64,000 nt of DNA from Syntrophaceae bacterium (GCA_013177795.1 JABLXY010000003.1:765578-829577), one strand, 5' to 3'; shown: positions 1 to 9,704, counted from the stretch's first letter. Made by a program: numbers and translations. Notes: generated by a model not told the origin, from the sequence alone.

Positions 1-2935
1 GGTTCTGGATGTCCTCCAGTTTGAAATGGTGAAGGATGGTAAAGAAATATTCCTCGTCGGGAGTGGTGACGCCGTTGCGCAACGTCGGGGTAAAGGGGTA
101 GGAAAGGACCTCGGTCGCGGGAGCACATTCCGCGAGGATGTCACGGTACCACTCGCTGACGACCACTTTCCGGAAGTTCGACATGCTGTTGCGAAGCGCG
201 ATGGACAGGAACAACACATCGCCGGCGTGATGCGGCATGATCGCCACGAACGGGATGGCGTTGCGCCTGCGCCGCAACTCGGCCTTTTCCCGCGGCTGCA
301 TGCGCTGCAGGGTGTCGTTCGTCACCGGATTGCCGTAGTGCTTGCTCAATGCCAGAAGAGCCGAGTCGGTGACCCACGTGTAGATACGATCGTAATTCTC
401 GTTGTAATGAAATTCATTGTGTGCGGCCGACTTGTTCAGCACGACACTGTTCAGGTAGACGCATCGGGACGGCTCCAGCAGGGCATTGCGCAGGTATGCC
501 GAATCCACCTCGGCGTGCATGGCGGAAAGGAGGCTGAGGAAACGGGCTTCGGCGATCGATACTCCCTTGGGAAGGAAGTATGCCAGGGGCGCCTCGTGCC
601 TGTCGGCAAAGACGGTCACGTACGGATCCAGAGCAACCCGTTTCGTTTCCTCGAGCACCCGTTCGATGATTGCGGGTGGGAGCTTGAAGAAGGGATTGAA
701 AATCAGAATGGGTTCGGTGTTTCCGATTGAAGAGAGTCTGCAAAACAGCTCCATGATATAGCGGCCGGGCGTTGCGAAAGCGGAGTGGAACAATTTTGAG
801 AATGACAGCTCTTTCTTGGATATTTCGAATTGCGCGATGTCGGGACGGTAGCGCGTGGACGGGTCCTGGTTGATGACCCCGATCTTGACAATCACGGGAG
901 TGCCGTACGTGGCCGTGACCTGCAGTTCGGCATAGTCCCGGTTGCCGGGGTCGCACTGTTCGACAGCCCGTTCCAGCGCCTCGACCCGGAGAAGCGAGTT
1001 TCTCCAGGCGACCAGCGCTCTCTTCACGGGGCTGGAGTTCACGTCCGGTGCACCCCACTCCGCATCGAGTGCGGCGAATCGATCTCTTTCCTCGAGGTCG
1101 GCGTGCAGGTTGGCATCCCAGCGCTCGTGGTAGGAAACCGTCACGTCGGTGAAGCCGTGGCGCTCAAGCAGGCATTGCAGGCCCTCCGCGGTGAAATGGA
1201 ACACATGGAGCAGAGGGGGCTGTGCCCAGACCCAATTCGTCCCGAGCTTCCGGTACCCCTCGCTGTCGAAGTTGGGGACGGCGAGAATCAGCTTCCCCCC
1301 CGGCAGCAAATGACGCTTGATCAGGCGGATCGTTTTGTCCGGATCATTGGAGTGCTCAAGGGCGTGAAGCGCAACCACGGTGTCCCAGTCGTTCCCCGGC
1401 GGGGCAGCGTGGGACGTGTACGGGTCGTAGGTGACGCTGTCGTATCCCTCTTTCCGCGCAATCTGGGAAAAATACCCGAGGCCGCCGCCGAAATCGAGGA
1501 CACGACGGCCCATCAGGGGACGGTATTCCTCGATCCGCTGCTGACAATCCAGGAGCTTGGCGCCGTAGTGATCCTGGTACCAGCGGTAATCGAACGCTGT
1601 TTCATAGAGCCGCTTGAGGGTCGCGTCGTCCGGCATGGGGTCGGTGAACGCAGACCTGCAACCGCCGCACTGGACGAGCCGATACTCAACGTCCCAGACC
1701 GTCCACCGCATCGTCCCGTAGGGCTTCAAATCCGCTGCGTGACAGAGGGGGCAAAAGCGGACACGACGGCTCGCTTCGCCCGGATGCTCAGCGAGTGCGG
1801 CCGCCAGCGGTGCGTACGTCGCTTCGCGGCTGAAGTGAAGACGGGCGTAGGAAACGGCTTTCTGTTCGAGAGCCCGCCTCTTTTCCTCGGATTGAAGCAG
1901 CGACAGGACGGCGTATGCGAAGGCCGGCCAGTCCCCGGCGACGATGAACGGGGGGTGCTCCGTTTCCGGGAGACCCTCTACGCTGTTGGGGGTGCCGACG
2001 AACGCCTTGCCGTTGCACAGCGCCTCAACGGTCTTGATCTTCAGGCCGGTCCCGATGCGCGTCGGGTTGATGACGACGGCTGCCTTCGCATATTCATCCT
2101 CTATCCGCTCTGTCCAGCCAACCCATTCGACATCGGCAAGCCCCCGGAATGCCCTGCCGAGTTTTCCCACGATGCGCAGCGTCGCCGCGGGATGGCCGTT
2201 CTTGATGAGCGGCCAGGCATGGGTGTAGAAATCGTTCAAGCCCTGAACGTTCGGCCCGTTGTCCGAGCCGACGACGAACACGGTCCCGGGGATCATGTTC
2301 CCGGGATCGCAGGGCTCGATCACGTCGTAATCGATTCCCACGGTGATGACCCTGCGCTCGGGCACCAGCGCGCTGAACATCCTCGCTTCTTCGTGTTGTA
2401 TCGCCATGATGACGTCGCCGTTGAGCAGGTATGCCCGTTCCTCCTCCGGGGTGCAATAGAGGTCCTCGCCCCTGTCCCTCCGCGAGAACATGTCATGGGT
2501 GTCAATGAGTTTGAGGCAGCCGGCCGGGACAGCGGCCAGGCAGGGGGCCGTGAAGACGTACTCCGCGATCACGGCTGCGGGTTTGTACATTCTGCACAAC
2601 CGTCGCGTCTCCGAAATCAGCTTTGGGGGGCAGAGATTCCTCTTCACGGGATTCGAATGCGCCAACGACTGCATGATGGGACGGACGATGCGCATGTCGA
2701 CCTGATCATCGGGGATGTCCGTCAAGTGAACGGCATCGACGATCCTTTCCAGTTCTTTCCGGACCGGATCCGGCAGGGCGGGCTGATTGAGCAGCAGGAT
2801 GGTTTTGTACCCATGGTCACAGAGCCACCGGAGAAGCTTCAGAATCTTGATCTCGTTGCCCGCGGCGGGCGGGTAGGGCACGACATGGGTGATCAGGATC
2901 ACCGCGGGTCTCTGGTCGTGAGCATTCGGCGTCAT
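1..2935 (-). CDS. Multidomain glycosyltransferase / SAM-methyltransferase, cut by window edge
   Basis: The frame reads from an ATG at 2935 to the window edge without a stop, so at least 978 residues are coded and the C-terminus is missing. The first ~340 residues look like a GT4-type glycosyltransferase (start VILITHVVPYPPAAGNEIK; later RIGTGLKIKTVEALCNGKA, a typical donor-side helix). From ~390 a Cys-rich stretch (CPLCH...CGGC) leads into a class I methyltransferase with VLDFGGGLGYFSQIA near residue 478 and an ALEHSNDP segment. A third part near residue 900 (AGDVLFLSIALRN) resembles the start of a GT9/heptosyltransferase fold. It probably modifies a surface glycan and sits 25 bp after the next minus-strand gene. 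Domain calls are from motif reading; acceptor and donor are unknown. Confidence 0.8.
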   Translation of the reverse strand, partial: MTPNAHDQRPAVILITHVVPYPPAAGNEIKILKLLRWLCDHGYKTILLLNQPALPDPVRKELERIVDAVHLTDIPDDQVDMRIVRPIMQSLAHSNPVKRNLCPPKLISETRRLCRMYKPAAVIAEYVFTAPCLAAVPAGCLKLIDTHDMFSRRDRGEDLYCTPEEERAYLLNGDVIMAIQHEEARMFSALVPERRVITVGIDYDVIEPCDPGNMIPGTVFVVGSDNGPNVQGLNDFYTHAWPLIKNGHPAATLRIVGKLGRAFRGLADVEWVGWTERIEDEYAKAAVVINPTRIGTGLKIKTVEALCNGKAFVGTPNSVEGLPETEHPPFIVAGDWPAFAYAVLSLLQSEEKRRALEQKAVSYARLHFSREATYAPLAAALAEHPGEASRRVRFCPLCHAADLKPYGTMRWTVWDVEYRLVQCGGCRSAFTDPMPDDATLKRLYETAFDYRWYQDHYGAKLLDCQQRIEEYRPLMGRRVLDFGGGLGYFSQIARKEGYDSVTYDPYTSHAAPPGNDWDTVVALHALEHSNDPDKTIRLIKRHLLPGGKLILAVPNFDSEGYRKLGTNWVWAQPPLLHVFHFTAEGLQCLLERHGFTDVTVSYHERWDANLHADLEERDRFAALDAEWGAPDVNSSPVKRALVAWRNSLLRVEALERAVEQCDPGNRDYAELQVTATYGTPVIVKIGVINQDPSTRYRPDIAQFEISKKELSFSKLFHSAFATPGRYIMELFCRLSSIGNTEPILIFNPFFKLPPAIIERVLEETKRVALDPYVTVFADRHEAPLAYFLPKGVSIAEARFLSLLSAMHAEVDSAYLRNALLEPSRCVYLNSVVLNKSAAHNEFHYNENYDRIYTWVTDSALLALSKHYGNPVTNDTLQRMQPREKAELRRRRNAIPFVAIMPHHAGDVLFLSIALRNSMSNFRKVVVSEWYRDILAECAPATEVLSYPFTPTLRNGVTTPDEEYFFTILHHFKLEDIQN

Positions 2936-2960
2936 GGGTTCTCTCTCGGGTTCGATTCGG

Positions 2961-4037
2961 TTAGTGCGTTACGGTGATCTCGTCCCTGCAGGCTTCCAGG
3001 TATCGTCTGCCGTGTTTCCGGTCCGGCTCGACGTAGTTCCCTTCCGCCCATTCATTCCATGATTTCAGGAAGATGATCCGCTTGTCAGGATGCCTGTGGA
3101 TCACCTGCCCGATCGCCTCCCGCAGGTGGATTCTGAACAGAGCAGGAGTGGAATCGTGCAGGACATATCCCTGGGCGCCGCATCGCGCCGTATTGTCCCA
3201 GTTTGGGACGACGCAGGGGAACGCGTCGACGTCCCCCCGCAGCGGCGGCAGGGCACGCTTGATGTAGACTTCATAGGGCATGACGTCCGGTTTCCTGTGC
3301 GTCACAAGGTTTCGGGTGTCTGCGTTCGGCGGCGGATTGAAGATGTGCCACGTGCTCAGTCCGGGCTGGTGGGGAACCATTGCGTCAAACCCGTTTTCCT
3401 CCGGTTTCCAGTCCATCGTGTTCGCGTTCCCGATGAAGTAGATACCCGGCAAGCCCGCCTTGATGGCCAGCTCCTGCCAGTGCTCGATGAACCTCTTCGG
3501 CTCCGGCAGCTGATAGGGCTTGTAGACCAGGAAGACCGGCTTGTTGTAGACGGTGATGTAGCGCTTGTCGAAAAAGGCCTCCGCAATCGCGCGGAAATGC
3601 GCCTCCTCGTCCTTTCTTCCCGGGTATGTCTGCTCGATCAGGATTCGATCGGGGCATCCGTGCCAGATCCCGGACCACGTGTCGTTTGCCCACCCCAGGC
3701 AGAAGGGCAGCGAGGGCTCCCCGGATTTCAGGACCTCGGTGAAGGGCTTTTCGAGCAGGCGCTTTCCGGAAAACCAGTAGTGCCAGTAACAAAACCCCTC
3801 GATGCCGTGCTCCTGCGCGAGCCGGGCCTGCGCAGCTCTCGTCTCGGGCAGCCGCAGATCGTAAAAACCGAGCTCTTCCGGGACGCGGGGCTGATCGTGG
3901 CCGGGGTACAGGGGGCGGGCCTTCGCGACATTCGTCCATTCGGTGAATCCTTTCCCCCACCACGCGTCGTTCTCCGGGATGGCGTGGAACTGCGGCAGAT
4001 AAAATGCAATCAGTCTTGCTTTCCGGTATGTTTTCAC
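2961..4037 (-). CDS. WbsX-family polysaccharide biosynthesis protein (GH99-like)
   Basis: This is a 358-residue protein. The start LIAFYLPQFHAIPENDAWWG, the GFTEWTNVAKARPLYPGHDQ block, GFCYWHYWFSGKRLLEKP and the late FLKSWNEWAEGNYVEPD are the hallmark blocks of the WbsX (Glyco_tran_WbsX, GH99-related) family, which occurs in O-antigen and capsule clusters. The conserved aromatic and acidic residues of a TIM-barrel glycan-binding cleft are kept. The start is GTG (4037) with AGGAAGAG about 10 bases upstream. It lies between two giant glycosyltransferases in the same orientation, so a shared operon for a surface glycan is likely. Whether it hydrolyses or transfers sugar is not settled by sequence. 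Confidence 0.85.
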   Translation of the reverse strand: MKTYRKARLIAFYLPQFHAIPENDAWWGKGFTEWTNVAKARPLYPGHDQPRVPEELGFYDLRLPETRAAQARLAQEHGIEGFCYWHYWFSGKRLLEKPFTEVLKSGEPSLPFCLGWANDTWSGIWHGCPDRILIEQTYPGRKDEEAHFRAIAEAFFDKRYITVYNKPVFLVYKPYQLPEPKRFIEHWQELAIKAGLPGIYFIGNANTMDWKPEENGFDAMVPHQPGLSTWHIFNPPPNADTRNLVTHRKPDVMPYEVYIKRALPPLRGDVDAFPCVVPNWDNTARCGAQGYVLHDSTPALFRIHLREAIGQVIHRHPDKRIIFLKSWNEWAEGNYVEPDRKHGRRYLEACRDEITVTH

Positions 4038-4090
4038 TCGGTATCTCTTCCTGTCATGGGGTGGATCGACGGGGCATCCGGCGGATCTCC

Positions 4091-7000
4091 CTAGTTGTTT
4101 CTCACCAGGACCCTGTATTCGATCTGGAGCCTGTCAGCCGACGGCAGGTCTGTCGGCAGAGCAATTTCCAGGTGCGGGTCGTCGGATGCGAAAATCAGGA
4201 TATTGTCGCACACGGATTTGGCATTCGTCCCGGACAGGGTCGCGCGGACGGGCTCGCCCTCCCGATAAACCTGAAGCTGATTCAGCTCCACGATGGGTGC
4301 GGCATGTTCGATCGGATCCCATCGCAGTGCCCGTATTTTCCCGAACGGCCTCAAATCAATGTCGATCCCGATGCGGCCCGTCTGCGGATCCGTCGGCAGT
4401 TCATACACCAGAGCGTCACCCTCGATGAACCCGGCGCCGTTATCCACGTAGATCTTTCCCACATACCGCCGGCCCGATGGGTCCTTCATGAAGCCGGCTG
4501 CGCCATTCTTGGCTACGACATCGCCGATTGCCTTTGCGTAGGCGTCACGGATGCGGTACGCCAGTTCAAGGACAAGCGAATCGGCATGCGCCATTCCCGA
4601 GGGCACATCCAGATGAAAAGAGGGGTCGTCTGTCAGGAAAATGTAGCGGTTGCCGTTGACGTATTCCGCATTGGATTTCTTGATCCGCACGGGCTTCACG
4701 AGGCTGCCGGCTTGCAACTCGATGCGGCCGATCTCGATGATTGCGGCCGCGTTTTCGACCGGATCGAACCGGAGGGCTCTGATGGGAGCGACGCCCCGCA
4801 GAGGGAAGGTCAGCGCAACGGAGCCGGAATCGGAACCGGGAGGCAACGGCATGATCAATGCGCTGCTCTCCGAGAACCCGTCACCCCGATCGATGTACAG
4901 TTTCGCATGAGGGGGCGGAGAGGACGCGTGCTGCTTCAAGGCTTCAACCGATTGTTCCAGCATGCCGACGTATTCCGGTCCGACGGAATATTTTAGAACT
5001 GCCTGAATGCTTCTGACGGTGTCCCAATGATCGGGCAGCGAGAGGTAAAAGGCGGGGTCGCGAGTCGTGAAGAGGTGTCGATTGTCGCGCACGTCTGCGG
5101 CGTTGGAGCCCTTGAGCGGAATCTCGACACGTTCTCCGTCTTTTCTCGTCAGCGCAATGCGGATCACCTCGACGCCCGCCGGAGCATTGTCGATCGGGTC
5201 CAGCCGGAGTGCGCGGATCCTTCCGAAGCCGTTCAGATTGAATTCAACGGTCACGGGACCCTTGTCGAAGCGGCCCGGAAGGAGGCGTTTCAGAGATTCT
5301 TCTTCATTGAATCCTTGCCCCGTATCGATATAGAGCGTAGCGAACTGGAACGGACGGACATCGTCAATATCCGGACATTCGTTGATCATGCCGCCGGAGA
5401 TTTCGTCTTGCTGCGGCCGGTCGGAAAGCGATGTCTCCCGCCGGTTCGAAAGAAGCTCCTGATAGACGTGCAGGAGACCCTCGATTTCGCCGTCCAGTGA
5501 CGGGACAGGGGTCTGAAGCGCCCCGCGTGACAGGGCTTCGATCGCGTCAGGGAACGCGATGATCTCGGTCATTCGCTCTGCAAGCGCATCGCTGTCCCCG
5601 CAGGCGATGCGGTAACCGTTGCGGCCGTTTTCGATGATGGAGGAACCGAAAAAATCGGTCGCGATGACGGGTACGCCGGACCAGAGCACCTCACGAACGA
5701 CACGGTTGTACGTTTCGAAATACGAAGGGATGACGGCGCAATGGATTTGCGAAACGATTCGGGGGAGGTTCTCCGGTTTGAAGCCGCCGTGGCAGAAAAT
5801 TCTGTTGCCGTGCGCTTTGCTCAACTCGGCGATCCAGTTGACGAAAGGCTCATGTCCGATCTCGCCGAAAAAATGAAATTCGAAATCTTTCGATCCGGGC
5901 AGCAGTTCGAGAGCCCTCAGGATGACGTCGATCCCTTTTCGGGGGATGCCCGTACCGATGAAACCGAACTTGACAACTCCTCCTTCGACCCGGATCGGAT
6001 GGGACGGTCTTGCATGAGGGAATGAGAACCCGCGCGGGATGACGCGGATCCGTTCCTCGGGAATGGGGACGAAAGATGTAAAGTAGCGCTTGAATTCGGG
6101 GGTTGTGAAAACGACGGCAGAGACCTCGCGATCGTAGATGCCCTTCAGGTATTCGGACCTCTCGGCGAATCTCTTCTTTATGCTTCCCAGGGCATCGGCA
6201 AGATCGATTCTCCGGAATCGGCAGTAGCATTCGGCGCATCGGCCCATGTCGCCGGGACCGGTGCAGGTCTTCACACGTCGGCCGGAGGAGAGTATGGGTT
6301 CCATTCGATAGCAGATTTCCTCCGTATTGCAGATATTCCGTACGACGGGGACGCCGCTGCGTGCGAAGCATCGAATCGTCTCCAGGGGCATGAACAGGTA
6401 GTCGTTGATGTGAACGATGTCGGGGCGGAAATCCTGCAGAACGTGGCGGACAATCTGTTGATGCCGAAGAGAATCTTCTGCCGAAGCGTTCGGAAAAAAC
6501 GAATCCTCCTGATCCGTTTTCGGTATTCTGTAGAGAGTGATGCCGTCGATTTCACATTTTCCTGAGTCTTGCCGGACCGATGGGTCCGGAATCAAAACTC
6601 CGACCTCGAGCCCCTTCGCCTTCATGCCCCGCGCATGGTTGAGTGTCGTGAGAGGGGTCCCGGTGAGTTCATAGGGGGCAAGACTGTGATTCACGAAAAG
6701 TACGCGCCGTACCTTCCGCTCGTTCTCGTTCCGGTATTTTCCGTGTGAGCTATTCCCTTCCAGGCTTGCTTTGCCGGTACGACCGATATCGTCTTTGCAC
6801 CGGAGCATGGGAATCCCGGGGTCAAGTCCCTTCTGCTTCAGAACGCCCTTCTTTACGCAGTAGAGGTTCTTGTAGTTTTTCCCGCCCATGAGGGCATGCC
6901 AGTCAGCCCCGTCCTCGTATCGTTCACAGAAGCCCCTCTCGTCATGGACGAATAAGATCGAGAACCCCAATTCGTGGATGTGCCGGAGCAAAGCTTCAGG

Positions 7001-7627
7001 CATCAGGCCGTTATGCCGCAGGCACCTTTGATTGAATTCAAGGATCATCTCCAGCTCGTCAACTTTTTTGACGAGTTTTTTCATGCCCTGGAGGACCTGA
7101 CGCTCGCTTCCTTCCGTGTCGATTTTGATCAGCGTGGGTTTGTTCGGGATTTCCTCAATCAGGTGATCGAGGGAGATTACGCTCACGGTCATGTCCTGTA
7201 ATATGTCTGCCGCCGGGTTGGCGAGGAATCCTGAATTGTCGGAGGCCGCTGAAACTTGGAATGCCGCGTTGCCGTCACGGTTCGAGACCGCCGATTGAAA
7301 CAAGCGGACATTCCTGATGCCGTTCAGCGCAATGTTCTTTTCCAGAATTTCGTAATTCACTGGAATCGGCTCGAAGGCAAAAATTGCGCAATCGGGATTC
7401 GCGTGACCGACCAGGACGGAGAAGAACCCGTAATGGGCGCCCACATCGATGAACGTGCGGGCTGTTTTCGCCCGCCGGCGAATGATGAGGGCCGTGACGG
7501 CTTCATACTCCTGGTCGGCGTAGGGGGAGACGAATCGGGGCGTGACGTACAGGTTGAAATCATGGCCCTTCACTCGGATCTTCCGCAGGCTTCTCAAGTT
7601 GTAATCATGTGCAAAGGGAGCGGTCAT
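4091..7627 (-). CDS. FkbM methyltransferase + GT4 glycosyltransferase + three C-terminal repeats
   Basis: The protein has 1178 residues from ATG 7627. I prefer this start to an upstream TTG at 7639 because TTGAGGGC lies just in front of it. Residues ~30-260 are an FkbM-type SAM methyltransferase (FIDVGAHYGFFSVL; LIKIDTEGSERQVLQGM near 165). Residues ~305-710 are a GT4 glycosyltransferase (VLFVNHSLAPYELTGTP; IPRKGIDVILRALELL; VREVLWSGVPVIATDFFGSS). The remainder holds three repeats of ~115 residues beginning near 765, 907 and 1057. Each opens Y(I/V)D.G.GF, then F..IRALR(F/L/W)DP(I/V), then (F/L)..DDP.(F/L). They look like beta-sandwich modules for carbohydrate or protein binding, but I do not recognise a named family. 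GC is lower than in the rest of the window. Confidence 0.85.
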   Translation of the reverse strand: MTAPFAHDYNLRSLRKIRVKGHDFNLYVTPRFVSPYADQEYEAVTALIIRRRAKTARTFIDVGAHYGFFSVLVGHANPDCAIFAFEPIPVNYEILEKNIALNGIRNVRLFQSAVSNRDGNAAFQVSAASDNSGFLANPAADILQDMTVSVISLDHLIEEIPNKPTLIKIDTEGSERQVLQGMKKLVKKVDELEMILEFNQRCLRHNGLMPEALLRHIHELGFSILFVHDERGFCERYEDGADWHALMGGKNYKNLYCVKKGVLKQKGLDPGIPMLRCKDDIGRTGKASLEGNSSHGKYRNENERKVRRVLFVNHSLAPYELTGTPLTTLNHARGMKAKGLEVGVLIPDPSVRQDSGKCEIDGITLYRIPKTDQEDSFFPNASAEDSLRHQQIVRHVLQDFRPDIVHINDYLFMPLETIRCFARSGVPVVRNICNTEEICYRMEPILSSGRRVKTCTGPGDMGRCAECYCRFRRIDLADALGSIKKRFAERSEYLKGIYDREVSAVVFTTPEFKRYFTSFVPIPEERIRVIPRGFSFPHARPSHPIRVEGGVVKFGFIGTGIPRKGIDVILRALELLPGSKDFEFHFFGEIGHEPFVNWIAELSKAHGNRIFCHGGFKPENLPRIVSQIHCAVIPSYFETYNRVVREVLWSGVPVIATDFFGSSIIENGRNGYRIACGDSDALAERMTEIIAFPDAIEALSRGALQTPVPSLDGEIEGLLHVYQELLSNRRETSLSDRPQQDEISGGMINECPDIDDVRPFQFATLYIDTGQGFNEEESLKRLLPGRFDKGPVTVEFNLNGFGRIRALRLDPIDNAPAGVEVIRIALTRKDGERVEIPLKGSNAADVRDNRHLFTTRDPAFYLSLPDHWDTVRSIQAVLKYSVGPEYVGMLEQSVEALKQHASSPPPHAKLYIDRGDGFSESSALIMPLPPGSDSGSVALTFPLRGVAPIRALRFDPVENAAAIIEIGRIELQAGSLVKPVRIKKSNAEYVNGNRYIFLTDDPSFHLDVPSGMAHADSLVLELAYRIRDAYAKAIGDVVAKNGAAGFMKDPSGRRYVGKIYVDNGAGFIEGDALVYELPTDPQTGRIGIDIDLRPFGKIRALRWDPIEHAAPIVELNQLQVYREGEPVRATLSGTNAKSVCDNILIFASDDPHLEIALPTDLPSADRLQIEYRVLVRNN

Positions 7628-7973
7628 TTCTGCCCTCAAGGTGGGTTTAAAACTCAGCGTTCAAGCGGCCTGCGGCAGAATCGAAATCAAGCCGCAATGC
7701 AGCACGGCGCTGCAGCAGAAGGCAAAATTGCACATTACATGCCAATATGGTGAGAATTTTGTTAGGTTTCCTGGCAAGGGGAATAGCGGAAAGAGACCCG
7801 AATGATGAATTCCCAACCGGTCAAATATGACCTGCAACTCTGTGCGTATGGTGCCAGAGGCATCACGAATGCGCAAACGTCAGGGCGAAAATACTGATGG
7901 CAAGAAAGGGAATGGCTCAGGCGTCAAGAGGGAGAAAGTCCGAAAAAGCAAGGGTGAATCAGGACGCCGGCAC
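7628..7973. other. Intergenic, no gene seen
   Basis: This 346-base AT-richer stretch lies upstream of the large minus-strand glycan gene. I see no convincing ORF, RNA or terminator. It must hold the minus-strand promoter of the polysaccharide genes, but I could not pick out a clear -35/-10 pair. Confidence 0.5.
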
Positions 7974-8717
7974 TCACCCTGCCTGCAGATAGTTCAGCAG
8001 GGCCTGCGCCTCGGCGAAGGCGGGGTTGATCTGGAGGGCCTTGCGGATGGAGTCGACGGCGGGTTTCGTGTCTTTCTTCGCCGCATAGGCGCGGGCGAGG
8101 TTGTAGAGCAGGCCCTCGTCGTCGGGGGCGAGGGAGAGGGCCTTGCGGAACTCCGCGACGGCCTTGTCGTAGTTGCCTTCCTTGCGGGCCTGGATGCCCC
8201 GGGCGTTGTAGGTCTGGAGGATGAAGGTGAGGAGGTCCTCGTTTGTGCCGATCAGGGCACGGGCCTTTTCGTGCTCCCCCTTGTCGATGAGCCGCGTGAT
8301 CATGACGGCCCGGTTTTCCGGGCTCTCGTCCCCGCCGGAGAGGCTCCGGGTTATCTCCTCCTCGGAGACGCTGACCAGCTGCCGGATGAAGGCAAGCGAC
8401 GTCTCGTTGTCGTCGTCCTGGAACGTGACGGGGCCGAAGGCGTTGCGGAACGCGGCGCTCGTCATGAGCTGCCGCTGGAACTCGTTGATGCCCTCCTGCA
8501 GGTCCTTCTGGTCCTGGGGCAGCATCCGGGTGACGAGCATCTTCTCCAGGACGTCCCTGAAGCCGCTGAGGCAGGCGTAGACGTTGCCCTGGTGGATGAA
8601 CTTCTTGCAGTTCCCCAGGGTCCTGGAGATTTCCGCGGCGCGCTCTCTGACGATGGCCTCGTCCATGTCCGCCCCGGACGGGTGTTTGGGGTCGTTCATT
8701 CCCTGTTGACTCGTCAT
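7974..8717 (-). CDS. TPR-repeat protein
   Basis: This is a 247-residue protein with no signal peptide, so probably cytoplasmic. The N-terminal ~120 residues are helical (KKFIHQGNVYACLSGFRDVL) without a family I can name. The C-terminal part has TPR units: ARGIQARKEGNYDKAVAEFR, then ALSLAPDDEGLLYNLARAYA, then AVDSIRKALQINPAFAEAQA. TPR repeats hold protein partners. It is transcribed away from the diguanylate cyclase gene at 8837, with 119 bp between them, so the two share a divergent promoter region and may be co-controlled. Its role is unknown. Confidence 0.8.
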   Translation of the reverse strand: MTSQQGMNDPKHPSGADMDEAIVRERAAEISRTLGNCKKFIHQGNVYACLSGFRDVLEKMLVTRMLPQDQKDLQEGINEFQRQLMTSAAFRNAFGPVTFQDDDNETSLAFIRQLVSVSEEEITRSLSGGDESPENRAVMITRLIDKGEHEKARALIGTNEDLLTFILQTYNARGIQARKEGNYDKAVAEFRKALSLAPDDEGLLYNLARAYAAKKDTKPAVDSIRKALQINPAFAEAQALLNYLQAG

Positions 8718-8836
8718 CCATGGCCCGGCCGGGCGTGTGACCGGCCCGGGCGCCTCTCCATGGCACGGAACGTGCTACTCCTATATCGGCAAAACCGAAT
8801 CCGGTCTTGAACCGCGGGGGGAGGTGCGAACCGATC

Positions 8837-9550
8837 ATGGACGAGGGCGAAGGCGGCCGAAGAGCGCTGGACTTCGACGAGAAGAACTTTCTCTTCGAGT
8901 GGCTCGTGGAAAACAACAAGACCCTGACGCGGAAGAACAAGGAACTGCTCGTCGAAAACCTGAAGCTCCGATCCCGGCTGGAGGAACTCGAGAAGATCAG
9001 CTTCATCGACCCGACGACGGGCCTCTACAACCGGTGGTACCTGCAGCCCCGCCTCGTGGAGGAATTCTCCAGGGCAAGGCGCAGGGAATTCCCCCTGTCC
9101 TGCCTTTTCATCGATATCGACGACTTCAAGACTGTCAACGACCGCTACGGTCACTTCATCGGCGACAGGATCCTCCGGGACATGGCCCTGCTGCTCCGGG
9201 GGCACTGCCGCAAGGAGGACGTGCTGATCCGCTTCGGGGGCGACGAGTTCGTCCTGCTTCTCAGCTCGTCGGGGCAGAGGGCGGCCAGGGCGGCCGCCGA
9301 GCGCATCCGGGGGCGCATCCGGGCGCACGCGTTTGTCGGCGAGGGCACGCCGCTCGCTCTTTCGGCGTCGATCGGGGTGAGCACCCTCGAGAAGCAGCAC
9401 GTCGCCTCGTCCGGGGACCCCTGGGAACTCGTCTGGACGGCTGACGGGGCCATGCACCTGGCGAGACAGAAAGGCCCGGGCCGGATCCACTGGTTAAACT
9501 GCCGCGGCAAGCGGGAAAAGGCCGAATGCGGCGAACGCGCGGTATCGTGA
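8837..9550 (+). CDS. Diguanylate cyclase (GGDEF domain) with product-inhibition site
   Basis: The protein has 237 residues from ATG 8837, with a GGGGGGAGG ribosome site about 12 bases upstream; a TTG at 8807 is in frame but less likely. An N-terminal coiled coil (~15-55, NKTLTRKNKELLVENLKLRS) precedes a GGDEF domain (~55-220) with DPTTGLYNRWY, CLFIDIDDFKTVNDRYGH and an intact RFGGDEF active site. RKED lies exactly five residues before GGDEF and matches the RxxD inhibitory I-site, so active, product-inhibited c-di-GMP synthesis is expected. There is no sensor domain and no membrane segment, so dimerisation through the coiled coil may set activity. It lies just upstream of the chemotaxis operon. 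Confidence 0.93.
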   Translation: MDEGEGGRRALDFDEKNFLFEWLVENNKTLTRKNKELLVENLKLRSRLEELEKISFIDPTTGLYNRWYLQPRLVEEFSRARRREFPLSCLFIDIDDFKTVNDRYGHFIGDRILRDMALLLRGHCRKEDVLIRFGGDEFVLLLSSSGQRAARAAAERIRGRIRAHAFVGEGTPLALSASIGVSTLEKQHVASSGDPWELVWTADGAMHLARQKGPGRIHWLNCRGKREKAECGERAVS

Positions 9551-9633
9551 GGAGAGGATCTTACGTGTTGAAAATGTTTGGAAAATAAAATGAATCGGAC
9601 AATCGGGCCAGAACACTTTTCTCTCTTTTTCCT

Positions 9634-9704
9634 GAACGATGAACCAACGAACTGACGAACCAAGGAACTCAAGAACTAACGAATTAACGAACCAAGGAAC
9701 CCCC
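9634..9704. repeat. 8-bp-period tandem repeat (GAACYAAC-like)
   Basis: At least eight consecutive units begin with GAA and are spaced by 8 bp (gaaccaac, gaactgac, gaaccaag, gaactcaa, gaactaac, gaattaac, gaaccaag, gaaccccc). It lies in the gap between the diguanylate cyclase and the HTH-receiver gene. It is not coding in any frame that continues into a neighbour. No hairpin follows here, unlike the related tracts at 20549, 26210 and 62016. Confidence 0.75.

Noticed and set aside
830-2977. Long plus-strand open frame of 715 codons
   Set aside because: It is antisense to the glycosyltransferase/methyltransferase gene, whose frame shows clear motifs. The plus-strand product has no recognisable domain and an R/D/V-rich composition typical of shadow frames in GC-rich DNA.
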